From positions 159,606,333 to 159,670,332 of the forward strand of contig CM060681.1 in NCBI GenBank assembly GCA_030686995.1: 64,000 bases of DNA. The letters are read 5' to 3'. Within the stretch, counting starts at the first letter, position 1. Each line of letters opens with the position of its first letter. A program made the position numbers and the translations under genes. The notes below the pieces were generated by a model. It did no database searches. It was not told the origin of the DNA and saw nothing but the letters and a program-made list of their open reading frames with translations. Source of the DNA: Artemisia argyi. Lineage: Eukaryota > Streptophyta > Magnoliopsida > Asterales > Asteraceae. This document shows positions 1 through 10,891 of this stretch, one piece after another.

Positions 1-1634
1 TTGACTCTTTTGTAGTTCATTCAATATCCTCTTTAAATTTCTCATTTCTAACTCTAATGAATGATATGCATAAGATCATCTAGGATCAAAGCAATATATA
101 TACATAACATCTGTGATCGTAACTGCTTCCAAGAGTCGATCGATATCATTATAAAAAATCCTGGTCATTTCTTCCACTTCTTTTACAAGTTCCACATTAA
201 AGTGATTTTTGGAAAGACGCATGTGAGCCACAAGCGGTTCAACTTAAGTATTAATTTTTTTCAACAATTTCTTTAAAATTAGGTGACTGAAAATTTGAAG
301 GTGTTACTATGATACAACTCAACACAACTTTTTCAAGAAAACTAACAGCCTCTTTAAAAGAAGCAAAATATCGTTTTACACATCCTTGCCTTGGCATTTC
401 AGGTAAAGGGTCATTTCTTTGTTGAAAAACATTTTTGGCTGGAACCATATCAGTTGTGGAAGTGGACAGAAGTAACCATTGATCCTCAGAAAAATCTCTT
501 TTTGAAACAAATTGTTCAGAAAGTTTATTAAGTTTAGAATAATTAGTTGGTGGAATTTTAACGTTATTTGGTTTTGATGAACTCTCTTCAGCATATTCAA
601 TCAATTCATCATCTTCATACATATATACGTGCACAGAAGGATCATAAAGAGAAACAACATGATATATCTTGGGTTGTTGCTTGAGAACCATTTTGAGAAA
701 CTTTGGATTTGTAACCAAGTGCAAATCTATTTTTACGATCAAAGTACAGGCCTAGCTCATGGCTGAGCATATGAATCCTTTGAATCGATTGACCCGTCTT
801 ATAGAAGATATTTTGAACCTGATTTATTTTGTATTGCAATTCAATGATTTCATCAACATATTTTTCTTTTTTCGCTCTTGATTTCTCTTTGAAATCATTA
901 AAATTTTATTGATAATTTGAAATTTCTTTTGTTTATTGTGGAATTTGGTTTCTAAAATCAGTGTTTCCTTTTCAAGAGAATTTTTTTCTGATGATCAATT
1001 TAAACTTGTTGATCTAGAATCCTATGCATTTTTTTCACGTGCATAAGAATCCTGAAAAGCTACTTCAAAACCTTTTTCACGGTTAAGATCTTTTTCTATA
1101 AGTTTTACACGGTCTTTATATTTCTCAAGTTCCACTGTTAATGAAGCATTGTCTTATTGTGCTTTCTTATTAACCGTATTACATTTTGTAATCTCAATTT
1201 GCATGTTTGTCATTAAAGACTCAACAAAATCATCATTCTGATCATTTGAGATCGCATGCTGTTCAACTTCATTTCAATTAACATTCACATCTGGATCATC
1301 ATCAAATATAAGATGATCATCCATATATGAATCATTAATCATCCACATGTTAACCATTAACCGATTCAATTTGTGCAGGATGTTCTCTGCTATGTGCAGA
1401 CATAAATAATGTATCATTCATATAGCAGGTGTTATGATTTGGTACGTTGGATAATCCATCAATATCATATTTTGGTTCAGTGTCACTAACGTACATCTCC
1501 TAAATGTTGGCCATCATAATCACTAACGTATTCAAATCTTCACAATCCTCATTAATGGGAGTGCCTCCTGCTTCATCCTTCTTTGACAATAACATTTCTT
1601 CCTTGAAAAAATTTGAGCCCCGCACTCTTTGATT
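1..1634 (-). pseudogene. copia D gag, C-terminal coiled-coil part (broken)
   Basis: Seen: minus-strand reading in shifting frames gives a gag tail that follows the zinc knuckle. It includes a segment at about 1,500-1,634 reading RGSNFFKEEMLLSKKDEAG, an acidic stretch, a Lys/Glu coiled coil around 850-1,200, then TGQSIQRIHMLSHELGLYFD at about 730-800 and a longer open stretch at 251-742. Known: Ty1/copia elements of composites carry a long coiled coil after the CCHC knuckle, with an IHML-type motif near the protease. Several stops and at least two frameshifts make it non-functional. It continues the gag at 9,339-10,734, from which it is separated by gypsy 1. Protease, integrase and RT would lie left of the window. 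Assignment is from remembered family resemblance. Confidence 0.72.
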
Positions 1635-2827
1635 TGATATGCGTGGTTTTGAAACCTTGCAAAAGGTTTTACTTCTCAAGGGATTTTGAGAAGCTTGCAA
1701 TCCCCACTAGGCAGTGTACCTGATCGATGTAGTATAGTGTAGTGGCAAGTACCGGGGGATTGATCGTTCTCTCGGGGAATAGTGTCGTTAGGATCAAAAC
1801 TTAATTAAACTAGGTCTAGAGGTGAGGGATGATTCTTTTTGTATTTTTATAGTTTTTTAGAAAGCAAGTAAAAATCTTGGGTTTTGGAAGAGTTGGCGGA
1901 ATTAGTTGCTAGTCAACTAACCCAATTAACTACTAATGCAATAAAAATAAAATAACAAGCAAGTAAATGTGGAGAAAAACAGTAATGAGAGAAATGTGTT
2001 TACTTAGATTTCACTACTCCTTAGCTATCTTTTACTAGTTGATTAGTTTGTTACAATTGCGTGGATGACGGGTTATATTCCTTAATACCATTCGTAGGGC
2101 CGTGTACGATCTTACCTAACTCTATAAGCTTCTACGTCTTCCTATGTCGAGACGACTACTAGCTCCTAACATGGCCTCCTTAGTAGTTACTTATGCATTA
2201 AATACAACAAATTAATCGTTGTACACATCCGATCATGTTTCTTAAGACGTTCAGGCATGTTACCAATTGGAAGTCTGCCAGTTTTCTTAAGCCTGACATC
2301 GAAATCATTCATCTATTACAATTAATAACAAACAACCTACCAATAATCAATAGCTAGGTTTCATTACATCTAATCAAACACAAAGAAAACCTAGCCTAGC
2401 ATGTTAAAGTAAAGACAAGCATAAGATAGTATCAAACAACACAGACATATTGAATGATTATTGGAAAACTTATCTTTATTAGAACATGGATAATAAAAGG
2501 GTGAAAAACCCTGTAAAATTTGACCTAGGGTTTCCCCACAAGTTCTCCCAAAAGTCTCTCTAAAATTTCCCTCTGAATACATGAAAATTAGAAAATTATA
2601 TATAGATTTTAGGGGCTGACGGCGTCACATGTAAGTTCTGACGCCGTCAACTCGCCGCCAAAGAAACTCTCGTATTGCCTAGATCCAGATTTGACACCGT
2701 CATGTATTAATCTTCTCATGGCCGTCAAGAGTAAATTACACGTGATGGCCTTGGTGACGCCGTCACGTGTTAAAATCCAAAAACATTCTGGCGCTTCTCG
2801 TTATATCTTTTTATCCACCTCTTTGCA
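1635..2827 (-). repeat. gypsy 1 3' LTR, truncated
   Basis: This aligns base for base by eye with 7,908-9,100, starting TGATATGCG and continuing through the AAGCTTGCAATCCCC, CGTAGGGCC and TGACGCCGTCA landmarks. It stops at the CCACCTCTTTGC stretch, where the intact LTR continues for another 235 bases to ATCA. The lost end and the start of the internal region are replaced by scrambled filler at 2,828-2,890. On the minus strand a TATATATA box lies near 2,597-2,604, just downstream of the TGACGNCGTCA cluster. Confidence 0.85.
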
Positions 2828-2890
2828 TAAGTAACCCAGATGATTAGTAGTTACTTATGCATTAAATACGTCTTCCTATGTCGAGCTTGA
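2828..2890. other. deletion junction with templated filler DNA
   Basis: Two short blocks copied from the same LTR sit here out of order: TAGTAGTTACTTATGCATTA (also near 2,190) followed directly by CGTCTTCCTATGTCGAG (also near 2,131). They join the broken LTR to internal sequence that matches gypsy 2 from about 27,237. About 235 bases of LTR and roughly 400 bases of internal DNA are missing by comparison with gypsy 2. Confidence 0.7.
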
Positions 2891-4929
2891 CGGCGTTAAT
2901 CATCTTGGTTAATTATATGTACAATATGGCGTTGCTAAGCTAAGACTCGACTCGACTTAAGCTAATCAAAAACTACAAAAACATAAAATGAACATTAAAG
3001 GAAACGGGATGGTAGTCCGTATGTTTTTTCTCTTTTTCTTTTTCTATTTTTATTTCCTTTTTGTTGATTTTTCGATTTTTTTTCATACACTCTTGCCCTA
3101 CCATCCTAAATAATACATCATAGGAAATTTTGCATTCCCCTTACACTTGAACTTTTACATACTTTACAATTAACTATTCTAATGATTCAAATTAAGATAA
3201 TCAAAACAATTGGATTACTTTTTAAGATTAACGCACATATGAGGGTAATATATGATGTTCCTCCCCATTACTCCATAACAATAGTAGTTTACCCATGAGT
3301 CTCAATCGTCCCAAAAACAATATGTACAAGATATGACTCGACTTCGCAACCATGTAATCAATTAGACAATTAACTAAGGGTTTAAACATGTAACAATAAT
3401 GCACTAAAGATGAGTGCATACAAGGAAGGCTAAGGCGATTTGGTTGTACATTTGGGGTGGATTGTAAACAAATTCTTCCTTTAAGTAAAATGCTTAAAGT
3501 TAGAAACGAAAAAGATAGGCTCGGAGGGGTCTACTAGGGGTATCATGTACTAAAAATGAGTACAACGCAAAGGTGTGGGAAAATTAATTGACTTTACTAG
3601 TCAAGTAATTATGACTTCATTGGTCAAGTAATTATGATACGGGTTTAACACAAGGGTTATCCTAATGCCTCTTAGCATGTAGTAAATCCTACTACATGAA
3701 TGTAGTCTCACTAGCGGTCTCGGGATGCATCACTAATGCAAGTTCTAGATCTAAGTACTACCGATACACTCATAAGCATCTTTTCCTAAAAAATCTAGGG
3801 GCGAACCTCACATATTTTCCTATCCATGAGACGCTCATTAAGACTAAAGCTTCACTCCTAAATGTTGTCAAAAAATTTAAATTTGGCGCTAAAATTTCCC
3901 TATCAAGTGTTTCTCTTAGTTTTATTACACACCTACTAATGAACAAACAAACTCAAGTGCAATTGCATTCTTTAAAGTATCATCATTTACCCTCCCCTTA
4001 CACTTAGGCTGAACATTGTCCTCAATGTTAAATAAAAAAGATGTAAAAGTAATGAAGGTAAAAGAAAGAAACAAATACTCCCCTGATTCGTTCGGTGTGG
4101 ATAATGTGATAACAAGGTTAGATCCTCCTCCAAGAAAATAAACGTTGAAAGCTTCCCTCCAGAAATATAAATCATCTTCTTTTCCAATATAGCTTGTTAA
4201 ACCTGAGAAAACAATCATGGCAAACCTCGCGTAAAACCGGCGGCAAACTCTATATATACTAAAATCCTAGAAAAAATAGCATATATATCTTATTGTTGCT
4301 TTCTAGGAATTAAAAGGATATAATGCTTGTGGAATGAATATTTGCAGATTTCATGGAGTTTATAAAACTAAAGAATTAAAAAGAAAAAAAAAAAAAAAAA
4401 AAACTTTAAGACTCCGGAAGAAAAACAAAACTCGCAAAAATTTTCAAAATTTTACACCGAACGCCATTAGGTTATAATCCTGATGCCATCAGAGTGTTCT
4501 GACATAAATCTTATGTTAAGTTTCCAGAAAATTTCTGGAAAAACTCACGCTTTAATTCCTGGAATTCCTGCAAAACATCACTATGACTCGATACAAGCAT
4601 TTGACTCAAACAAATACTAATATGCATGTTCGTTTAATATTGTTGTGATTCATGTTCAATCTCGTTCTTAGAAAAAAATTTAGATTTCCCTTACATTTAT
4701 TTTTTGAGAAATACCTTTATATGAAGTTAAGACGAAGTTAAACAACAAGGTAAAGCATTTTCACAATTTATTTTGAAACACGAGCCACAAAGAATAAAAA
4801 TAAAACATGTATACGGAAACAAATATAATCAAACAAACAAACAATCAAACAAATAAAGCTTGGGTTGCCTCCCAAGAAGCGCTTTTCTTTATTAACGAGT
4901 CTTGTAGCTAGACTCAAGGCCACGGGCTA
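2891..4929 (-). other. gypsy 1 noncoding 3' internal region
   Basis: No credible coding sequence. It is homologous to 27,237-29,449 in gypsy 2. It contains T-rich runs at 3,020-3,080, a poly(A) run near 4,383-4,403, and several copies of CCCCTTACACTT (minus strand AAGTGTAAGGGG, near 3,141 and 3,996), which resemble the family polypurine tract. The short open frames here are not conserved in gypsy 2 and look fortuitous. Confidence 0.6.
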
Positions 4930-6003
4930 TTACGTGACCTCGTCATTAGTCACGGTTTCTAGGTCATCCTCCAAATCTCCATCGGGATCACTTTCATAGT
5001 GTAGGTATTTTGGGTCTTCAAATTCAAAGATGTCTTCTCGATATTTGGACCCAAGCTTACTGACACCCTTAAAGAACCCACATGATAAGTCAAAGGTGTT
5101 TTTACATCCTCTCCGAACATCATCATCACATAAAATAAGTTGGGAGCCTAACTTATCAAGTCCGTCGCAATCTACTCCTTCGAAATCTTTCATCTTATAC
5201 GGCGTTTGGTATGAGATTCTCTTAATTCAATCTGTGAAAGTCATGATTCCGTTCCGGTCGTCAACCATTAAGTTAGTGATTTCACAAAAGGATGCCCCAA
5301 AAAAAACTTGTGTTAACCTCAGGTCGATATAATCTTCAATGTTGTCTACTATCATAAAGTCCATTGTGAATGTCATATTTCCTACGAATACTTGCACTTC
5401 ATGATCTCTACCGACAACATTATCTCCTTTATAAATCAACCCCCATCTGCAAATATTATTGTAATGGAACAAGGACATAACATTCTTAGGTATGCACAAG
5501 TCAATGTAAACATTATAAAAATGCTTGTGACCTATCATACAAGGGATTTTGAGGTTATTCAGATCACGTCGCTTTATCATTACTGACCTTCTACCTTGTA
5601 ATCCATTTGTATTACAATCCAATGATGGTCGGTATTCATACACTTTCTCATTACCTTTATGAAAAATTACTTTCCTGACACCATTGGTAAATAGTGCACT
5701 ACCATCGCTCTCATCTAATGTCACTCCTGTTTCTTTTACAAATGGTTTTCTGAGGACGAGGTTAGTTAATGTTGGATTAATGAACGAGTCTATGTCATCA
5801 ATCACGGTTAGATCAATGTCATAGATGAATCCTCCAATCATAATTGGTAACCTTTTCACTATCCTGACGCTATTGAGTCCTTTACACGTAATTTGTTCAG
5901 GGAAGGCTTCGTTGAAAAGGGAGAGAGAGATCGCATTTACAGGTAGGTCAGGATCTATGTAGGTATCGGTTATAAGCTTTTTCCTAGTGGTGCAAGAAAT
6001 CAT
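4930..6003 (-). pseudogene. gypsy 1 retropepsin-like domain, duplicated, no catalytic motif
   Basis: Two consecutive homologous blocks can be read. The first starts near 5,990 with TDTYIDPDLPVNAIS and runs to PTLTNLVLRKPFV. The second starts near 5,560 with IPCMIGHKHFYNVYIDL and runs to LRLTQVFFGASF. Each has the retropepsin-like layout (hydrophobic strand, D, then GKPFV-like C-terminal lobe), but where D-T/S-G-A is expected they read YIDPDLP and YIDLCIP, so the active site is missing. A single in-frame TGA at 5,227-5,229 breaks the frame before the acidic tail, which ends NDEVT at 4,930, exactly as in gypsy 2. An upstream frameshift near 6,004 separates it from gag. Known: composite genomes carry many such gag-protease-like ORFs. 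Inference: a structural or regulatory role, not proteolysis. Confidence 0.65.
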
Positions 6004-6155
6004 AAAAACTTTGGCCCCTCGGATTCTTCTTTCGACTCCTTAGAAATCCCTATCGTGTCTTTCTCGAGTTTCTCCATAATAGATTTATCCAAAATTCCCG
6101 GAATTTTCTTAGGCCCCTCGGATTCTTCTTTCGACTCCTTCCACCCGCTCGACCC
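6004..6155 (-). repeat. ~100-bp internal duplication in gypsy 1 ORF
   Basis: The string GCCCCTCGGATTCTTCTTTC occurs at about 6,014 and again at about 6,114, each followed by GACTCCTT. Together with the sequence between, this indicates a duplication with a period of about 100 bases inside a Lys/Glu/Ser-rich linker (minus strand reads SKESKEESEGPK twice). It lies at the point where the frame is lost between gag and the retropepsin-like part. Confidence 0.6.
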
Positions 6156-7737
6156 TTACGTGATGGAGTCCTCGGGTAAATCTACAAAGCTCTTAGTCAC
6201 ATCATGGTCTTTCTTGGGGGCTTCACCTTCTACTTCATGACCCCCATTCTTAGTTGGTTGTTGACTCTGAGCGGGTTTAGGAGCAAGTATTTTGGTAATG
6301 GTGTTCATGAAGTGGATTGGTCCCGAGGAGTCAAAAGGGTCCCTAGTTTCCTTCACCTTTGGTGATATATGTTTAAAGATTTTACTAGAGCTCTTTATTT
6401 TTACTTGTGAGGGTGGCTGATTAATGATGGTAACAGATTTAACCTCTTCATCTTGAGCCCATTTACTAGCAATGTGCTCAATGATAGCGTTCAAAAGGTT
6501 ACCAACCTTGTTATTCACATCGGCTTGCTGTTGTCTGAATTGAGTCTCGATTGTGGAAAGCTGCGTTTCTTAAGAGAGAAGAAACTTTCGCAGTGTTTCT
6601 TCATAGCTTTGCTCAGGGGTGTTCTGAGGCAGATAATGCTCGGACCATGTGAGTGGGGGGAAATCATTGAGTCTAAAATTTGGCTTATCCTTCCACGCTT
6701 CATAGGCTTCGCCAAAATTTCGAGGTCCATGATTAGTGGTGGGCCACCTATCCTCTGCTTTATCGGCACGTGAGGATGTGAATTCCTTAAAAGCTCGTTT
6801 GGGAATTTCCATGCAATTATGAGTTTCGTGAGGACCACTACATAATTTGCATGAAGAAGTGATTTTGTTCACTTGGCTTGAAGGTTTAGGAGCTTTGTAG
6901 GATTTCATGAGAAACTTGACTTGGTCCTCAAGTTCCATGATCCTACGGTCGGGAGTGCTTAAATTGTTTAAAGTCAAGGATATTGCCTTGACCGTTTTGT
7001 TCAAATCACGGGGATCATTCCAACTTTTGTTTACATAGAGAGCAAGATCTTCTATGAGATCCCCATGATTCTTCCGCACTTCGATCACGTAGCTTACCAC
7101 CGGCCGCTTGGTCAATGGTTTGCCTCGTGGAGAGATTGATGTGGTCATAGAAGATTTGGACTTGGAGCCAAAGATCTATGCCATGATAAGGGACTTTTTG
7201 GAGTAAGTCCTTGAAATGAGTCCATGCTTCATAGAGAGTTTCACCTTGTCGTTGTTGGAACATCAAGATGTCATTTCTTAGCTTGGTGGTTCTCCCCAGT
7301 GGGAAAAATTGAGCAAGGAAACGAGTGGTGAGATCATCCCAAGAGGTGATGGATCCCGCGGGTAAACGCTCAAGCCATTGACTAGCTTGTTCACGTAGAG
7401 AGAATTGGAAGAGACGCAATCGGGTCGTCTCTCGAGTTTCAACATCAAGATCTATGGAATCTACAATTTTGAGGAAATCCTTGAGATGTTGATTAGGATC
7501 TTCGGAACGAAGTCCATGGAATGCACATCAGCTTTGCACCAACCGGATGGTGTCGGATCACAAGAGAGACACATTGGCTCCTTGAGTGAGCTCAATGGTG
7601 TTTCGATAGCCTTGGTGGCTAGGACGGGAGTACACTCCTAAAGTGCGGGGTCTAGGAGGTTGATTTGGTTGTGGTGAGTTTTGTGGGTGGTTTTCTTGTG
7701 GTGTGTTGATGGGATCAAAGAGATTACCACCTTTCAT
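6156..7737 (-). pseudogene. gypsy 1 gag (Retrotrans_gag, zinc knuckle), broken
   Basis: Translation starts at an ATG at 7,735-7,737 (MKGGNLFDPIN), followed by a Pro/Gln/Asn-rich leader. The Retrotrans_gag capsid domain is at about 7,420-7,015 and contains FSLREQASQWLERLPAGSIT and FLAQFFPLGRTTKLRNDI, the hallmark of plant gypsy gag. At about 6,860-6,820 is a knuckle of form C-x2-C-x3-H-x4-C (CKLCSGPHETHNC). Then come a spacer and a coiled coil (NNKVGNLLNAIIEHIA) that precedes the retropepsin-like part. Frames change near 7,550, 7,150, 6,570 and 6,520, so it cannot make one protein. The intact family protein would form the virus-like particle. The same order is seen at 31,980-33,150. Confidence 0.8.
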
Positions 7738-7884
7738 GATGACGGATGGCAACGGTTACGAACAAAGGAACGAAGAAATAAGATAGACTATAGAAACCTA
7801 TAAAAATAAAATAAAAATCTTACCAGAAAGGAATCTAGCAAGTAGACCTAATAAAAAGAAATTTCAACCTAAACAATAACTATT

Positions 7885-7901
7885 CCCCAACAACGGCGCC
7901 A
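7885..7901 (-). other. gypsy 1 primer binding site (tRNA-Asp)
   Basis: The minus strand reads TGGCGCCGTTGTTGGGG, one base different from the canonical complement of the plant tRNA-Asp(GTC) 3' end. It is separated from the LTR end by the six-base spacer AGTTTT. This fixes the element's orientation and the inner edge of its 5' LTR. Confidence 0.85.
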
Positions 7902-7907
7902 AAAACT

Positions 7908-9338
7908 TGATGCGTAGTTTTGCAACCTTGCAAAAGGTTTTACTTCTCAAGGGATCCTGATAAGCTTGCAATCCCCACCAGGCAGTGTACCTGACCGATG
8001 TAGTATAGTGTAGTGGCAAGTACCGGGGGATTGATCGTTCTCTCCGGGAATAGTGTCGTTAGGATTAAAACTTGATTAAACTAGGTCTAGAGGTGAGGAA
8101 TGATTCTTTTTGTATTTTATAGTTTTTTAGAAAGCAAGTAAAATCTTGGGTTCTGGAAGAGTGGGCGGAATTAGTTGCTAGTCAACTAACCCAATTAACT
8201 ACTAATGCAATAAAAATAAAATAACAAGAAAGTAAATGTGGAGAAAAACAATAATGAGAGAAACGTGTTTACTTAGATTTCAGTACTACCTAGCTATCTT
8301 TTACTAGTTGATTAGTTTGTTACAATTGCGTGGATGACAAGTTATATTCCTTAATACCATTCGTAGGGCCATGGACGATCTTCCCTAACTCTATAAGCTT
8401 CTACCCCTTCCTATGTCGAGCCGACTATTAGCTCCTAACATGGCCTCTTTAGTAGTTACTTATGCATTAAATACAACCAATTAATGGTAGTACACATCCG
8501 ATCATGTTTCTTAAGACGTTCAAGCATGTTACCAATTGGAAGTCTGCCAGTTTTCTTAAGCCTAATATCGAAATCATTCATGCATTACAATTAATAACAA
8601 ACAACCTACCAATAATCAATAGCTAGGTTTCATTACATCTAATCAAACACAAAGAAAACCTAGCTTAGCATGTTAAAGTAAAGACAAGCATAAGATAGAA
8701 TCAAACAACACATAGACATATTGAATGATTATTGGAAAACTTATCTTTATTAGAACATGGATGATAAAAGGGTGAAAAACCCTGTAAAATTCGACCTAGG
8801 GTTTCCCCACAAGTTCTCCCAAAAGTCTCTAAAATTTTCCTCTGAATACATGAAAATTAGAAAACTATATATAGATTTTAGGGGCTGACGGCGTCACGTG
8901 TAAGTTCTGACGCCGTCAACTCGCAGCCAAAGAAACTCTCGTATTGCCTAGATCCAGATTTGACGCTGTCATGTATTAATCTTCTCATGGCCGTCAAGAG
9001 TAAATTACACGTGATGGCCTTGGTGACGCCGTCACGTGTTAAAGTCCAAAAATATTCTGGCGCGTCTCGTTATATCTTTTTATCCACCTCTTTGCCATAA
9101 AGTGACGCCGTCACAAGTGATACGTGATGCTGTCAAGCACTGTTTCCAGCTTGATTTTGAGACTTTGCTGTTTTCTTCACTTTTCGCTCCAAAAACGTCC
9201 AAAATGCTTCCTTTTCCAGATTTCTTCTTCAAAGTACCTAAAATGACAAAAGGAATGATCTAGGGCAATATTTGATCAAATAATCACGACTTAGGGCTTA
9301 AATGACCCCCTAAAAGCGGTACACTTTTCATCTCATCA
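7908..9338 (-). repeat. gypsy 1 5' LTR, complete (1,431 bp)
   Basis: It starts TGATGCG and ends CTCATCA, with TGAT/ATCA inverted termini. On the minus strand the order is U3 with repeated TGACGCCGTCA-type palindromes and CACGTG (8,880-9,135), a TATATA box near 8,866-8,876, then the transcribed part down to the primer site. It matches the LTRs at 1,635, 25,369, 30,535 and 54,078. Confidence 0.88.
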
Positions 9339-10734
9339 GTTTAGGACAAATATTTGCATAATGAACCGTTCCTTGACAGTTATAGCACCTAATCACCTTA
9401 CCCCCACTGTGAGCATTTGCAGTATTCCCAACTCTCATCTGACCATTCCCAACTTTACTCATATTGCTAACATAACCAACATTTTTTGCATTACTTGTAT
9501 TCCCAACATATCCTGCATTTATCGTATTTCCAATATATCATGCATTTCCTGTATTACCACCATATCCTGCATTTTAGCATTGCCATTAAACCTTTGTCAA
9601 TTTCCAATAATCCTAACATTACCCTGAACACCAACCCTACCACCTTGCATAACTGCTTGATTCCTAGCATTCGATGAGGTTATGAGGTGGTTGTTTGTAG
9701 GGTGTCCTATTGTTGAATGCCCTGGATCACCTAAATAATATTGTGTTCCTTCTGACTTAGTGAGAAGATTATTAGATGAAGACTGTGGATCATAAGCATA
9801 ATTCTGTTGTGGTTCATAAGCTGAGTCTTGCTGTAGATCTTAAGCATAATTTCGTTGTGAATCATATGAAAGAGTTTTTTGTGGGTTGTAAGCATCTTGT
9901 AGATCATAAGCATGGTTTTGTTATGGAAAAGAGAGTTGTTGTCATGGATAGTAAGGTTTTGGTATGGTGTGAGTGGTGGCAACCAATGCAAGTGGGTCAC
10001 GATTCCTTGCCATCTTCTGTGTCCTGAATTCATTAGCCTCTTGTTGGTTTTGTTTCAGTAAAAATGATCATAGTTAACCAAGGTTTTGTGTTTTCCTAAC
10101 AATGGTTACATGATGTTGCCATTCCTCCTAGAGTGAATTCAAGAACTTAGTGTTTGAAAATATGAGTTTAGGTAGGATTTTATGTCGTTCAGGATCATTC
10201 ATGATTTGTGAGAAACATTAATAATATGATTCCAGAGATCCCAATGTGCTTGCTTGAATTTGTCATAGATATCCACCAGTCTAGTCTCCATATCCAATTG
10301 AGTCAACTTTGTTCGATGCATAAGTCGTCTAACATGTTCCCACATTATCTTAGCAGTCTTTTGAGAGTCAACACTGGCGAAAATGGTGTTTGAAATACCG
10401 AGAAGAATTTGTTACATTCCAAGCCCATCTGCTTTATAATAATACCCTCTTACCACATCATTTCAGCCTTAGTCTCTAGATGAGAAGTCTCTAGCCTTGG
10501 TAGAGTACCATTGGGATCTCCTGGAATATTGATTGTCTTCACCTCATATAGTCCTTCTATGATGCACTTAGTCATCCATTCTCCGGTATCCCATTTACAT
10601 GTGATGTATCTCAAGAATCTACTTACCAATTGTAGATAACTACCCTTCTCGAGCATTGGAGGACATGTTTCAGAACCAACATCAATGATTGATTGCTGTC
10701 CATTTGTGATCGATTGAGTTACTTGTTTAGACAT
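9339..10734 (-). pseudogene. copia D gag, N-terminal part with zinc knuckle (broken)
   Basis: The likely start is the ATG at 10,732-10,734 (MSKQVTQSITNGQQ). An open stretch to 10,450 covers the N-terminal gag domain, with MLEKGSYLQLVSRFLRYI where family members read MLEKGxYxSWxxRxxxY. Degraded UBN2-type sequence follows through 10,400-10,050. Next comes a Tyr/Asp/Pro/Gln repeat (AYDPQQN-like, 9,780-9,930), an Asn/Gly repeat (NAGYxGNTxNA, 9,490-9,600) and a CCHC knuckle reading CYNCQGTVHYANIC at about 9,390-9,348. The gag then runs straight into the gypsy 1 LTR at 9,338. The continuation is at 1-1,634. At least three frameshifts and several stops are present. Confidence 0.75.
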
Positions 10735-10891
10735 TATGAAAGGTTATGTGAAGTGATATGTGTATCTTATAGACTATAAAGATGTGTTTGATGATTGGTT
10801 AACTAGTTAATTATTTATGTTCAAGAGCCATTAAGTTCACTTAAATTACGATTAACAACTAGGTACAAGTTGTGAGGTTTAAGTTCAAAAT

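Larger units (their letters stand above)
1635..9338 (-). mobile_element. gypsy 1: non-autonomous Ty3/gypsy-type LTR element
   Basis: The element reads on the minus strand. Its 5' LTR is 7,908-9,338, its tRNA-Asp primer site 7,885-7,901, its gag plus retropepsin-like ORF 7,737-4,930, then a 2-kb noncoding region and a truncated 3' LTR at 1,635-2,827. Both LTR outer ends begin TGAT and the intact one ends ATCA. No reverse transcriptase or integrase motif (YVDD/YIDD, HHCC, DDE) is seen in any frame, while gypsy 2 shows the same organisation, so absence of pol looks like a family trait. It interrupts copia D gag just after the zinc knuckle. The 5-bp flanks (TGATT left, GTTTA right) do not match, so the duplication has decayed or an end is altered. 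Confidence 0.85.

Noticed and set aside
9361..9677. Plus-strand ORFs rich in Ile/Asn/Ser repeats
   Set aside because: They are the antisense of the Asn/Gly repeat and zinc knuckle of copia D gag, which reads sensibly on the minus strand.
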